Of a stretch of DNA of 64,000 nt, positions 1 through 7,945 are shown one piece after another. The translations under genes and the position numbers were made by a program. The notes beneath the pieces are model-generated. The model saw only the letters and a list, made by a program, of their open reading frames with translations, had not been told where the DNA came from and ran no database searches. Each line of letters starts with the position of its first letter. The stretch's first letter is position 1. This DNA is from CAYVQE01 sp964454005 (lineage in GTDB: Bacteria > Myxococcota > B64-G9), in contig CAYVQE010000008.1 of assembly GCA_964454005.1 (NCBI GenBank), positions 30,263 through 94,262 of the forward strand, given 5' to 3'.

Positions 1-561
1 GCCAAGCTGGTGCCGCGCGAACGGCCCGAGGTGGTCACCGGCTCGACGGTCAAGATGACCACCGGCTGCGGCAACCTGTACGTGACCATCAACGAAGACG
101 ACGTCGGCATTTTCGAGCTGTTCACCGCCATGGGCAAGGCCGGCGGTTGCGCCTCCAGCCAGGCCGAGGCCATCAGCCGCTTGATCTCGCTGGCGCTGCG
201 GGCCGGGGTGGATGCCGACGCCGTCATCCGCCAGCTTTCAGGTGTGCGCTGCCCGTCGCCGGTCTGGAAGGACGGCGAGCTGGTGCTGTCCTGCGCCGAT
301 GCCATCGCCCGGGCGCTCAAGAGCTACATCGGCCAGATGCAGGATCGCCGCCGGGCGGAGCAGCAGGCCACCGCTCGGGAAAAGCCCGCCAGCGCGGCTG
401 CGGCCAAGCCCGAGGCCGGTCCCGAGTCGACCGCGGTCAGTGGGGTCGAACCGAGCCAGGCCGGCGTCGGCTTCGCCACCTGCCCCGACTGCGGCTGTGC
501 GGTGCAGCACACCGAGGGTTGCATGCTGTGCACCGCCTGCGGTTACTCCAAGTGCGGCTGA
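1..561 (+). CDS. nrdJ: Vitamin B12-dependent ribonucleoside-diphosphate reductase, C-terminal end (5' partial)
   Basis: The reading frame is open from the first base, so the gene begins upstream of the window and only its last 186 codons are seen. The segment starting around VVTGSTVKMTTGCGNLYVT matches the TSCPD domain found at the end of class II, adenosylcobalamin-dependent ribonucleotide reductases, followed by an Ala/Pro-rich linker and a terminal Cys cluster (CPDCGC, then CMLC-TAC-GYSKCG). Such C-terminal cysteines are thought to re-reduce the active site or bind metal. The enzyme would make deoxynucleotides without oxygen, which fits the anaerobic ferredoxin-linked genes elsewhere in the window. 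The catalytic barrel itself lies outside the window, so the assignment rests on the tail alone. Confidence 0.85.
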   Translation, partial: AKLVPRERPEVVTGSTVKMTTGCGNLYVTINEDDVGIFELFTAMGKAGGCASSQAEAISRLISLALRAGVDADAVIRQLSGVRCPSPVWKDGELVLSCADAIARALKSYIGQMQDRRRAEQQATAREKPASAAAAKPEAGPESTAVSGVEPSQAGVGFATCPDCGCAVQHTEGCMLCTACGYSKCG

Positions 562-565
562 TCAG

Positions 566-580
566 GCGGCCGGTGGCCGC
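566..580. terminator. Short GC hairpin between convergent nrdJ and beta-barrel genes
   Basis: A perfect 6-bp inverted repeat GCGGCC-GGT-GGCCGC lies between two convergent stop codons. There is no T-tract, so it is only a possible terminator. Confidence 0.3.
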
Positions 581-585
581 GGCAG

Positions 586-1542
586 TCAGAAGCGGTAGGC
601 CAGGTCCAGCAGCAGACCGAAGTGGTGTCTGGCCACCAGGGCCTGATCGTAGCGGCCCAGCATCTTGTCGTCGTCGGGCGGCTCGTTGTCCACGCCGAGC
701 GGCAGCTGGACGCCGAGCCCGGCGGTCAGGCCCCCGGCGGTATACCGCGGGCCGATGGTCAGGGCAAAACCGTTGCCCTGCAGGTCGTCCAGCGCCACCA
801 GGGCGTTGAACTCGGCCACCAGGCTCAGGCCTTCGTAGATGAGCACCGGAGCCGCCAGATCGAAGAACATCAAACAGCCCAGGTGGCGGTCGGTGCCGTA
901 GACCCCGGGATCGATGTTGTCCATCACCAGCAGCAGTAGACCGAAATCGGCTTGCAAACTGACCCGGCCGAGGTTTTGGCCGAAGGCCATCCAGGGGCTG
1001 AGGCCGAAGTTGAGTCGCGGGACCAAGCCCATTTCCAGCAGCGGCGCCTGGGCCAGCAGATAGCGCTTGCCGAAGTTGCTGTCGTCGCGGACCTCGCCGG
1101 CCTGCACCGCGGCCACATCGGATTCTTCACCGATGCGCGAGGAAGGGCCGATCAGGTCCAGCCCGACGGCCAGATGACGTTGCTCGGCTGCATCTTGGTG
1201 GACCAGCCAGCGCACCCCCAACTCCACGTCGCCCCAGGTCAAGGCGGTATCGCCTTCTTCGGGCAGGACGACCCCGGCCGGCAGGCGCAGGTGGATCCCC
1301 ACCGGGCCGATGGCCAGCGCGCCCTCGAGCTGGAATGCCACCGAGTCCAGAAGCGGGTTGCGGCTCCAGCCGGCGCGCAGGCGGACGTGGCTCGACGGCG
1401 GCGCGTAGAGGCAGAAGATCGGCTCCTGGTAGGGCCGGGCGGCATCGCCGGAGGGCGGGGCGGGCTGCTGTCGGCCGGCTGCCTTCGCAGCGCCGCCGAG
1501 CACCAGCAGCGCTGCGATAATCGACGTCCACGAACTGCGCAT
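586..1542 (-). CDS. Exported beta-barrel-like protein of unknown function
   Basis: The protein is 318 residues long from an ATG at 1542, which is preceded by GGGAGAG at good spacing; the frame stays open further upstream to 1662 but that part has no signal. The N-terminus (MRSSWTSIIAALLVLGGAAK) is a signal peptide. The mature part has many alternating hydrophobic/polar stretches (VGIHLRLPAGV, VELGVRWLV, LNFGLSPWMAFG, FGLLLDLAYRF) and ends in a terminal aromatic residue, as outer-membrane beta-barrels do. The general look is that of the transporter-like or MetA-pathway type barrels of deltaproteobacteria, but I do not recognise a specific family. It is convergent with nrdJ and is probably a monocistronic unit. 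Confidence 0.6.
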   Translation of the reverse strand: MRSSWTSIIAALLVLGGAAKAAGRQQPAPPSGDAARPYQEPIFCLYAPPSSHVRLRAGWSRNPLLDSVAFQLEGALAIGPVGIHLRLPAGVVLPEEGDTALTWGDVELGVRWLVHQDAAEQRHLAVGLDLIGPSSRIGEESDVAAVQAGEVRDDSNFGKRYLLAQAPLLEMGLVPRLNFGLSPWMAFGQNLGRVSLQADFGLLLLVMDNIDPGVYGTDRHLGCLMFFDLAAPVLIYEGLSLVAEFNALVALDDLQGNGFALTIGPRYTAGGLTAGLGVQLPLGVDNEPPDDDKMLGRYDQALVARHHFGLLLDLAYRF

Positions 1543-1633
1543 GCGGCTCTCCCATCGTGGCTCCGTACCCGAGGGCACGGCATCTATCGCCGCCGCAACC
1601 GAAAAGGTCTGGCCGCGTTGGAGTGGATGCACC

Positions 1634-1662
1634 GTTGTAGAGCCTTGACGACTTCGACGCAA
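1634..1662 (-). promoter_or_regulatory. Possible sigma-70 promoter of the 586-1542 gene
   Basis: On the minus strand TTGCGT and TACAAC are separated by 17 bp, about 90 bp upstream of the start codon at 1542. Both boxes are imperfect. Confidence 0.28.
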
Positions 1663-1718
1663 ACTGCAGAGAACGTACGGATCAAGACTCTGGCAAACGA
1701 TGACCGGTTCTTGTCCGC

Positions 1719-3206
1719 TCAGCGATCCGTCAAGAGCTGCTCCAGCAGATCCAGAGACACTTCAGGCGACTGGCGCGGCAGCTCTTCCTTGATCTTGAGC
1801 AGCTCGTTGATGACAGCATAGCGTTTTCGGCCCAGCTTGAGAACAGGGCTGATCATGAGCTTGAGCTGCTCGCTGGTCGGCTGCCCCTGGTGGCTGGCCT
1901 TGCGGATGCGGCCGAATATCTGGTTGCGGTCGACGGCGGTGAACTCGTCGCGCAGAAAGCCCGACAGCTTGGTCAGCGCCCGCTGCAGCTCCGGATCGAG
2001 CTGGCGCCGCTCGCCGCGCTCGGTGACTTCTCCCGACTGCAAATCGGCGTGCCGGCCCCGGGATTGGGCGCCTGCCGGCGGCGGCCGGCTGGCCTGGCCG
2101 AAGTCGATCTCGCTCTCGCCCAAGGGCCGTTGCGGCTGGGGCTGGCGTACGATGGGGGTGACCTCCGGCCGTTCCGGGTCACGCGGCGGTGCCGGCCGTG
2201 GCGGCGGACGGCTGGGACGCTGCGGCGGGGACGGCTCCTCGGCGTCGCGCTCCGGCAGCTCCGGCTGGCCGGGCCGCAGCGCCTCGGCGTCGCCCAGGCC
2301 GGTGTCCTGGATGGCGGCCGTGTCGGGAACGTGGAACTCCACCTCGGCGGTGGCGATCTGGGGTGCCTGCCGCTGCTCGGGCCGCCGGGGCAGCCCGGGC
2401 TCGGGGGGCTGCAAGGAGTCGTCATCGGCGCTCAGCTCGCTGAAGGTGTCCAGGTCGACCGGGCCGGCACCGTGCTGGCCGTAATGCGCGGTCCCGCTGG
2501 CGTCCGTTGGCTCGGCCGCCGATGTCCGCGGGTCCGCGGCCAGCTGGTCCAGGTCTAATGCCGGTATCTCGGGCAAGGGGATCTCGGGCAGCTCTGGCAG
2601 CGGCACCTCGGGGGTCGTGGACCGCGAGGTGGCCGCCGGCGCCTCCGGGCTTTCCATGACGGCCGGACCGCGGCGCCGCCGATCGCGGTCGATGATCTCG
2701 AGCCGGCCGGACGCGGCCCGCAGCAGCCCCCCGTGGACGGGGACGGTCTCGGGCACCAGCGGCGTGGTGCGCAGCCAACGCACCGTCTCGCGAACCCCGG
2801 CCTCCGGATCGCCGGGCCGCCGCGCCTGATCCGACAGGCGATCGGCTTCGGCGCTGTCGGGCTCGATCCCGGCCTCGCGCAGGCGGGCGCGCAGGATCTG
2901 CCGGTCGGGCTGCAGGCAGGGGTCGCCTTCGTCGCCGACGACCAGGATCTCGCGGCAGCCGTACTGGTGCAGCCCGATCAACAGCGTGCGCTCGAGATCC
3001 TCACCGTCGCGGCCGCCCCAGGCATCGGCCAGCTGGATGACCACCGCCCGGCCGCGCTCCAGCCCCAGCGCCGCGTCCAGCAGGCCGACCAGGCCCGGGC
3101 TGCTGGCGGCGATCACCAGCAGCTCGGGTGCGTCATCGCCGGCCAGCGCGGGAACCCCCGCGGCGACGAACTCCGCATTGGCTCTCAATCGTTCGTCCAA
3201 GCCCAT
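1719..3206 (-). CDS. Carbonic-anhydrase-like N-terminal domain with proline-rich linker and helical C-terminal domain
   Basis: The protein has 495 residues from an ATG at 3206; a GTG at 3242 is an alternative start with no better ribosome site. Residues roughly 30-110 resemble the beta-carbonic anhydrase core: LLVIAASSPGLVGLLDAAL aligns with the strand carrying the first zinc Cys and Asp, and LHQYGCREILVVGDEGDPC aligns with the GHxxC segment. The usual zinc ligands are replaced (Ala for Cys, Asp for His), so it is probably not an active carbonic anhydrase. A long Pro/Glu/Arg-rich region (about residues 190-400) follows, then a conserved-looking helical domain of about 100 residues (FLRDEFTAVDRNQIFGRI and on). 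It is the last gene of the PspA/flotillin cluster, 90 bp after the flotillin stop. The fold call is by eye. Confidence 0.5.
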   Translation of the reverse strand: MGLDERLRANAEFVAAGVPALAGDDAPELLVIAASSPGLVGLLDAALGLERGRAVVIQLADAWGGRDGEDLERTLLIGLHQYGCREILVVGDEGDPCLQPDRQILRARLREAGIEPDSAEADRLSDQARRPGDPEAGVRETVRWLRTTPLVPETVPVHGGLLRAASGRLEIIDRDRRRRGPAVMESPEAPAATSRSTTPEVPLPELPEIPLPEIPALDLDQLAADPRTSAAEPTDASGTAHYGQHGAGPVDLDTFSELSADDDSLQPPEPGLPRRPEQRQAPQIATAEVEFHVPDTAAIQDTGLGDAEALRPGQPELPERDAEEPSPPQRPSRPPPRPAPPRDPERPEVTPIVRQPQPQRPLGESEIDFGQASRPPPAGAQSRGRHADLQSGEVTERGERRQLDPELQRALTKLSGFLRDEFTAVDRNQIFGRIRKASHQGQPTSEQLKLMISPVLKLGRKRYAVINELLKIKEELPRQSPEVSLDLLEQLLTDR

Positions 3207-3296
3207 TCGCGGACCCCGCGTGGCTGCGGTCTGGCGGTTCACCGGGCGGGTCGCCAGACCGGCCGTTGATGGTTCGGGGCCGGGCGCGGCTGCGCC

Positions 3297-4760
3297 TCAG
3301 CCCTCGTTCGGCTTGCCGGCATCGGCCCCGATGCCGGGAATGCGCTTGATCATCTCGCCCAGATCGACGCCGCTCAGCGCCTCGACCACGGGCGGCAGCT
3401 GGGCGATGATGTTGGTGATGTCGCCGGTGACCTTGCTCACCCCGCCGCCGCCGTCGCCGGTGTTGACCACCGTCAGCTTGTCCATCTTGCTCAGCGGCTC
3501 GGCGATGTTCTTGGCCAGCTCGGGCAGCACGTCGATGAACAGCTGGGTGATGGCTGCCTCGTTGTATTGCTTCCAGGACTCGGCCTTCTTGGCCATGGCG
3601 GCCGCTTCGGCCTCGCCCTGGGCCTGGGTGACCTCGGCGCGCGACAGACCGCGCGCCTTGGTAGCCTGGGCCTCGGCGTCGCCGGTGGCGCGGATGACGT
3701 CGGCCTCGGCGAAGCCCTGGGCCTTGTTGGCTTCGGCCCGACCCTGGGCCTCGGCCTCGATCTTGTAGCGCTCGGCGTCCGCCTGCACCTGCACCGCGTA
3801 GCGGCGGGCGTCGGCCGGCTTGTTGACGGTGGCATCGAGTTCCTTTTGCTTGCGCAGGATCTCCTTCTCCTGCACCACCACCTGCTGCTCCTTGGCCACC
3901 ACCTCGACCTGCACCTCTTCCTTCTTGACCTCCTGGGCCTTCTGGAACTTGGACAGGTCGTAGGCCAGGTCGGCCTTGGCCTTGCGCTCGTTGACCTTGG
4001 CCTGGTAGTCGGCCAGGTTTGTGTTGTAGTCGCGGTTGGCCTCGGCGATCAACGTCTCCTGCTTGTAACGCTCGGTCTCGCCTTCCTTTTTGGCCTGGGC
4101 CGAGCGGATGACCGCGTCGCGGTCGGCCTCGGCCTGGGCCACCACCGCATCGCGCTTGACCTGCGCCAGCCGCGGCTTGCCCAGCGCGTCCAGGTAGCCC
4201 TCGTTGTCGCGGATGTCGCGCAGGGTAAACGACACGATCTCCAGGCCCATCTTGGCGAAGTCGGTGGCCGAGGTCTCCTGGACTTTCTGGGCGAACAGGT
4301 CGCGGTTCTTGTAGATGTCCTCGACCTCCATCTGGCCCAGGATGGCGCGCAGGTGGCCCTCCAGGGTCTGCTTGGCCACGTTCATGATCTCGTTGCGGCC
4401 GCGGCCCAGAAACTGCTCGCCGGCGGTGCGGATCGACTGGTCGGTGGCGTGGACCTTGATCTGGGCGATGCCGTCGACGATCACCGGCACGCCCTTCTCG
4501 GTGTAGACCTCGGGGGTGCGCACGTCGATGGTGATGACCTCCAGCGACAGGATCTCGGCCTTCTGGATGCCCGGCCAGACGAAGGCGCCACCGCCGGTGA
4601 CCACCTTGGGCACGCCCTTGGTGAAGGCGCCCGAGACGATCATGGCCTCGTTGGGGCCCACCTTCTGGTAGCGCTTGATCAGCACCACCAGCAACAGCAG
4701 CACGACGACGATTGCGGCTCCGACCGCTACGACGACTTCTGTGCTCGCTTCCTCGAACAT
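3297..4760 (-). CDS. Flotillin-like SPFH/band 7 membrane protein
   Basis: The protein has 487 residues. One membrane segment near residues 9-28 is followed by an SPFH domain (VGPNEAMIVSG, VVTGGGAFVWPGIQ, LEVITIDVRTPEVYTEKGV) and a long Ala/Glu/Lys/Gln-rich coiled coil (about 210-410) full of EA repeats, then a C-terminal assembly segment (TQLFIDVLPELAKNIAEPLSKMD). This is the classic flotillin layout and length, close to YqiK/FloT. Flotillins scaffold ordered membrane microdomains. The start has a strong CGGGAGGGAG site. The NfeD-like partner ends 32 bp upstream, the usual pairing, and the PspA genes lie further upstream in the same direction. Confidence 0.92.
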   Translation of the reverse strand: MFEEASTEVVVAVGAAIVVVLLLLVVLIKRYQKVGPNEAMIVSGAFTKGVPKVVTGGGAFVWPGIQKAEILSLEVITIDVRTPEVYTEKGVPVIVDGIAQIKVHATDQSIRTAGEQFLGRGRNEIMNVAKQTLEGHLRAILGQMEVEDIYKNRDLFAQKVQETSATDFAKMGLEIVSFTLRDIRDNEGYLDALGKPRLAQVKRDAVVAQAEADRDAVIRSAQAKKEGETERYKQETLIAEANRDYNTNLADYQAKVNERKAKADLAYDLSKFQKAQEVKKEEVQVEVVAKEQQVVVQEKEILRKQKELDATVNKPADARRYAVQVQADAERYKIEAEAQGRAEANKAQGFAEADVIRATGDAEAQATKARGLSRAEVTQAQGEAEAAAMAKKAESWKQYNEAAITQLFIDVLPELAKNIAEPLSKMDKLTVVNTGDGGGGVSKVTGDITNIIAQLPPVVEALSGVDLGEMIKRIPGIGADAGKPNEG

Positions 4761-4792
4761 GGGTGCTCCCTCCCGTCAGTACAGGGTAGATG

Positions 4793-5428
4793 CTACTCGG
4801 CGGCGCCCGATCCGGCCTGGCTGCCGCCTTCGTTCTCGGCTGGTGCTTTGCCGCCATCGTCCGCCACGTCGCGCAGCCGCTCGTCCACGTGCTCGCGCAC
4901 CCAATACAGCCCGCCCACCGCGCGGGTGATGGTGACCAGGGCGTGGCGCTTGATGGGTCTTTTTTCCTCGCTGCGGGCCGGCCCGGCGATGCGCTGGCCT
5001 TTGCCCGAGAAGGCGATCTGGCCCACGCCCTCGGCCGGGATGGGCTCGACCACCTCGGCGTACTGGCCGATCAGGCTCTTGACGGTGGTGGTGGCATTGG
5101 ACTGCAGGTGCTTGTAGATCTTCATCAGCAAGAAGCCGACCAGCAGGCCCACGCCCAGCCCGAATCCCACCGCCACCAGCAGGCTGGCCACCGGCAATAG
5201 GAAAAAGACCTTCAGCCCGATGATGCCCCCGGCACCGAAGAAAGCGATGAAGCTGGCGATCACGACCGGGCTGAACAGCGGGAAGTGGATGTCACCCACT
5301 CCGACGTCACCGGAGCCGTGGCCGTCCGCGCCGGTCTCCATGTGGGCTTCGAAGCCCCCGGACAGGATGAAGCTCAGCACGGAGAAGATCAGACCCACCA
5401 TCAGGCAGATGACGTAGAAGGTCATCAT
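4793..5428 (-). CDS. NfeD-like membrane protein, flotillin partner
   Basis: The protein has 211 residues from the ATG at 5428, chosen because GAGGAGG lies 9 bases upstream. Predicted membrane segments occur at about residues 2-24, 49-75 and 75-100 (FFGAGGIIGLKVFFLLPVAS, VGFGLGVGLLVGFLL), followed by a small OB-fold domain typical of NfeD proteins (LIGQYAEVVEPIPAEGVGQI to GGLYWVREHVDE). The organisation is like YqiJ, which is encoded with the flotillin YqiK. It lacks a long ClpP-like protease domain, so it is the short NfeD type. The protein probably controls the assembly or turnover of the downstream flotillin. Confidence 0.85.
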   Translation of the reverse strand: MMTFYVICLMVGLIFSVLSFILSGGFEAHMETGADGHGSGDVGVGDIHFPLFSPVVIASFIAFFGAGGIIGLKVFFLLPVASLLVAVGFGLGVGLLVGFLLMKIYKHLQSNATTTVKSLIGQYAEVVEPIPAEGVGQIAFSGKGQRIAGPARSEEKRPIKRHALVTITRAVGGLYWVREHVDERLRDVADDGGKAPAENEGGSQAGSGAAE

Positions 5429-5514
5429 GGCAAGCATCCTCCTCGGTTGCGCCCGGTCGCTTCGGCGAGCGGACCGCGGCGTGTCCATCCGCGCCCCAGC
5501 GGGCGCGGTTGTGC

Positions 5515-6264
5515 TCAGGCGCCCAGGCCCTCGCGCACCAGCTCGGCCAGATCATCGATCCGACCGGCCGTGCTCTGCCACAGCGCCGCGCTGCTCGTCC
5601 AGCCCGAGCACTGGCGGCAAATCCGCAGCCGGCACACCAGCTCGCCCACACCGCAGCGCGGATCGAACAGTGACGCGCTGGCCTCCCAGGCGGCCTGGTC
5701 GCCGTCGCCGTCGACCAGATCGGCCAACAGGCGGCTCAGACCGGTCTCGGCCACCTGGGAGCGGTTGAGCCAACCGCTCAACCAGCCGCCGCCGGCGCGC
5801 AGGTGGATCAGGGCGGCCGCCGCGGCGCTGGCCCGCCGCGCATGGTGGGCCACCTGCGGTCCGTCGACCGGTACCGGGCCGCGCAGGCCGTCGTCGGCCA
5901 GCCGGGCGGCGCGGGCCAGGCTTTGCTGGATGAGCAGCAGATCGCGGCTGCTCGGCTGCGGCCGGGTGAATACCAGCCGGCCGGCGACGGCGGCCCGCTT
6001 GATGTGCAACAGACGGCCGGCCAGCACCAGCAGCCCGCGGTCGCCCAACAACATGCGCAGCGCCGAGTCCAGCCGATCGAACTCGACCCCAGCCCGGTCG
6101 TCCAGCCGGCCGTGGCCGGCCAGCCGCAGGTAGCCGTCGCTGACCTCGGCGTAGCGCTCGGCCAGCCGGCCGGCCGCCAGCCCATCGAGTGCGTCGAGCA
6201 GCTCTTCGAAGCCCAGCCCGGTCCGGTGGGCCACCCGCTCCTTTTCGCGCACCAGATCGAGCAT
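5515..6264 (-). CDS. Unknown protein co-translated with the second PspA
   Basis: The protein has 249 residues. Its ATG at 6264 shares one base with the TGA of the upstream PspA gene, so translation is probably coupled. I do not recognise a family. It is mostly helical, rich in Leu, Ala and Arg, with no signal peptide or obvious membrane segment; there is a small cluster of cysteines near the C-terminus (CGVGELVCRLRICRQCSG) that could bind metal. Its position between two PspA genes and the NfeD/flotillin pair suggests a soluble partner or regulator of that membrane system. It lies 86 bp before the NfeD start. Confidence 0.75.
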   Translation of the reverse strand: MLDLVREKERVAHRTGLGFEELLDALDGLAAGRLAERYAEVSDGYLRLAGHGRLDDRAGVEFDRLDSALRMLLGDRGLLVLAGRLLHIKRAAVAGRLVFTRPQPSSRDLLLIQQSLARAARLADDGLRGPVPVDGPQVAHHARRASAAAAALIHLRAGGGWLSGWLNRSQVAETGLSRLLADLVDGDGDQAAWEASASLFDPRCGVGELVCRLRICRQCSGWTSSAALWQSTAGRIDDLAELVREGLGA

Positions 6265-6953
6265 CACTCCGGCTCCAGTTTCAGGTCGCGTTTGAGCGCC
6301 GACAGGGCGTCGTCGAGCTGCTTATCGCGTAGCCGCCGGCGGTCGGCCGCCTCCAGCTTGCGGCTGCGGCGCTCCAGATCCTCGGCCTCGGCCGCCTCGG
6401 CCGCCTCGATGTGACCCTCGGCCACGGCCAGTCCGTCCTCGGCCTCGGTCAATACCGGCTCGTCCGCATCGGGCGCCAGCTGGCCCATGGCCCGCTGCAG
6501 CTGGCTGCGGGCCTCGATCACCTGGCGCCGGTAACGCAGCTCGCGCTGCTTGCGGGCCACCTCGGCGATGCGCAGCCGCAACGCCTCGAGGCTCTCGTCC
6601 AGCACCTCCTGGCTGGCCGCCCGGTGCTCGAGTTCGCGTTCGAGTTCCCGCCGTTCGGCGTCCAGAACGATCTTGCGCTCCAGGGCGGTGCGGGCCAGAT
6701 CCTCGTCGCCGTTGCGCAGACAGTTGCGGGCCTTGTTTTCCCAGCTGGTCTGGGTGGCGACCAGATCGCGCAGGCGGGCCTGGTAGATCTCGTGCTCGGC
6801 CCGTTCGGCCGCCTGCAGGCTCTCGCATTCTTCGAGCACCGACTGCAGATCCTCGAGGTAGCCCTCGAGCACCGCCTCGGGATTCTTGGCCTTGCGGACC
6901 AGGGCGTCCAGATCGGCCCGGACCACGTGGCGCGTACGTTCCAGGATGCCCAT
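6264..6953 (-). CDS. PspA/IM30 family protein (second copy)
   Basis: The protein has 229 residues from the ATG at 6953, the start that gives the family N-terminus MGILERTRHVVRADLDALV. It is almost wholly coiled coil, with the family signature KNPEAVLEGYLEDLQ near residue 25 and NKARNCLRNGDEDLARTAL in the middle. PspA proteins bind stressed inner membranes through the N-terminal amphipathic helix and assemble into ESCRT-III-like rods. This copy is the second of a tandem pair (first copy 89 bp upstream) and is translationally linked to the unknown gene that follows. The C-terminal third is shorter and more acidic than in the first copy, so the two may not be interchangeable. Confidence 0.93.
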   Translation of the reverse strand: MGILERTRHVVRADLDALVRKAKNPEAVLEGYLEDLQSVLEECESLQAAERAEHEIYQARLRDLVATQTSWENKARNCLRNGDEDLARTALERKIVLDAERRELERELEHRAASQEVLDESLEALRLRIAEVARKQRELRYRRQVIEARSQLQRAMGQLAPDADEPVLTEAEDGLAVAEGHIEAAEAAEAEDLERRSRKLEAADRRRLRDKQLDDALSALKRDLKLEPE

Positions 6954-7042
6954 GCCTGCATCACTCCCCGGCCGCGGGCGCAAGTTGCTGAATGATCAGA
7001 ACCTACGGCGGCGGCTGGCTCAAGTCAAAACAAATCAAGCGC

Positions 7043-7759
7043 TCATTCGGATTTCGCATCGCCGTCCATCTGCGATTTGAGCCGCTGGAGCTGCTCTTCC
7101 AGATCCTGTTCCTTCTCCATGGCGGCGAAACGCGCGTCCAGCCCGGCCTCCTCGGCGGCCACGTCGGGCGGTTCGGCCATCTCGACGTAGGCCTCGACCT
7201 GGGCCTCGATCTCCATCACCTTGTCCTCCATGCGGTCGAAGGTGTCGAAGGCCCGCGACTCCTCAGGGCTGGCCCCGGCCTGGCCGCCGTCGACCGCCTT
7301 GGCCGTCTTCTGCCGGGCCCGGGCCGCCTTGGCCCGTGCCACCAGCGAGTCCTTGCGCGCCCGGGCGTCGCGCAGCCGCTCCTCCAGCGAGGCCAGGCTC
7401 TGCTTGAGCGCGCCGACGTACTCGCGCTGGACCTTGATCTGGCCTTCCAGCGCCTGGGCGCTGGCGTCGTGCTCGGCCTTGCGCAACAGCGCCTGGCGCG
7501 CCAGGTCCTCGTCGCCGGAGCGCAGCGCCAGCTCGGCCCGCCGCTCCCAGCGCCGGGCGGTGTCGAGCACGGCCAGCCGCTTCTTCTCGAGCGTCTTCTC
7601 CGCGGCCACCGTGTCGAGCACCTGCTTGCGGGCCTTGCGCAGGTGCTGCTCCATGTCGAGGATCGCCTGCTTCAGCATCTTCTCGGGGTTCTCCGCCTTG
7701 GCCACCATCTCGTTGAGGTTCGAACGGATGATGTCGTTCATGCGTCTCAGAATGCCCAT
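7043..7759 (-). CDS. pspA: PspA/IM30 family protein (first copy)
   Basis: The protein has 238 residues from the ATG at 7759, which has AAAAGGAG at good spacing and yields the canonical start MGILRRMNDIIRSNLNEMV. The family motif KAENPEKMLKQAILDMEQ follows at residue about 20, and the remaining chain is one long coiled coil (RSGDEDLARQALLRKAEHD, MEAQVEAYVEMAEPP region). Length is close to the usual 220-230. It is the first gene of the minus-strand membrane-stress cluster. A sigma-54 -24/-12 element lies about 60 bp upstream at 7817-7833, the same type of promoter that controls pspA in enteric bacteria. Confidence 0.93.
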   Translation of the reverse strand: MGILRRMNDIIRSNLNEMVAKAENPEKMLKQAILDMEQHLRKARKQVLDTVAAEKTLEKKRLAVLDTARRWERRAELALRSGDEDLARQALLRKAEHDASAQALEGQIKVQREYVGALKQSLASLEERLRDARARKDSLVARAKAARARQKTAKAVDGGQAGASPEESRAFDTFDRMEDKVMEIEAQVEAYVEMAEPPDVAAEEAGLDARFAAMEKEQDLEEQLQRLKSQMDGDAKSE

Positions 7760-7816
7760 GACCTGCTCCTTTTCGCGTTCGTTGGCATGGTTCTCGGTCC
7801 TGCCGCCCACCATGAC

Positions 7817-7833
7817 TGCAAGGGATGTGCCCA
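7817..7833 (-). promoter_or_regulatory. Sigma-54 promoter upstream of pspA
   Basis: Read on the minus strand the element is TGGGCACATCCCTTGCA. The GG (-24) and GC (-12) dinucleotides are exactly 10 bases apart and the CAC and TTGCA blocks match the sigma-54 consensus (TGGCAC-N5-TTGCA) except for the base before GG. The predicted transcript would begin near 7806, leaving a leader of about 47 bases before the pspA start codon at 7759. Confidence 0.68.
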
Positions 7834-7945
7834 GTTCAGTTCGGCGTGTACTCAATAGAATTCATGTTGTTTTACAGAACGCGCTCCCCGGTCGGCGGCC
7901 GCTACAGCGGCGCAATCCACCGGCGCTGCGCGCCGCTGGCCGCGG

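Noticed and set aside
3133..4857. Long minus-strand open frame overlapping the flotillin gene in another frame
   Set aside because: Arg/Gly-rich with no domain; the flotillin frame explains the DNA.
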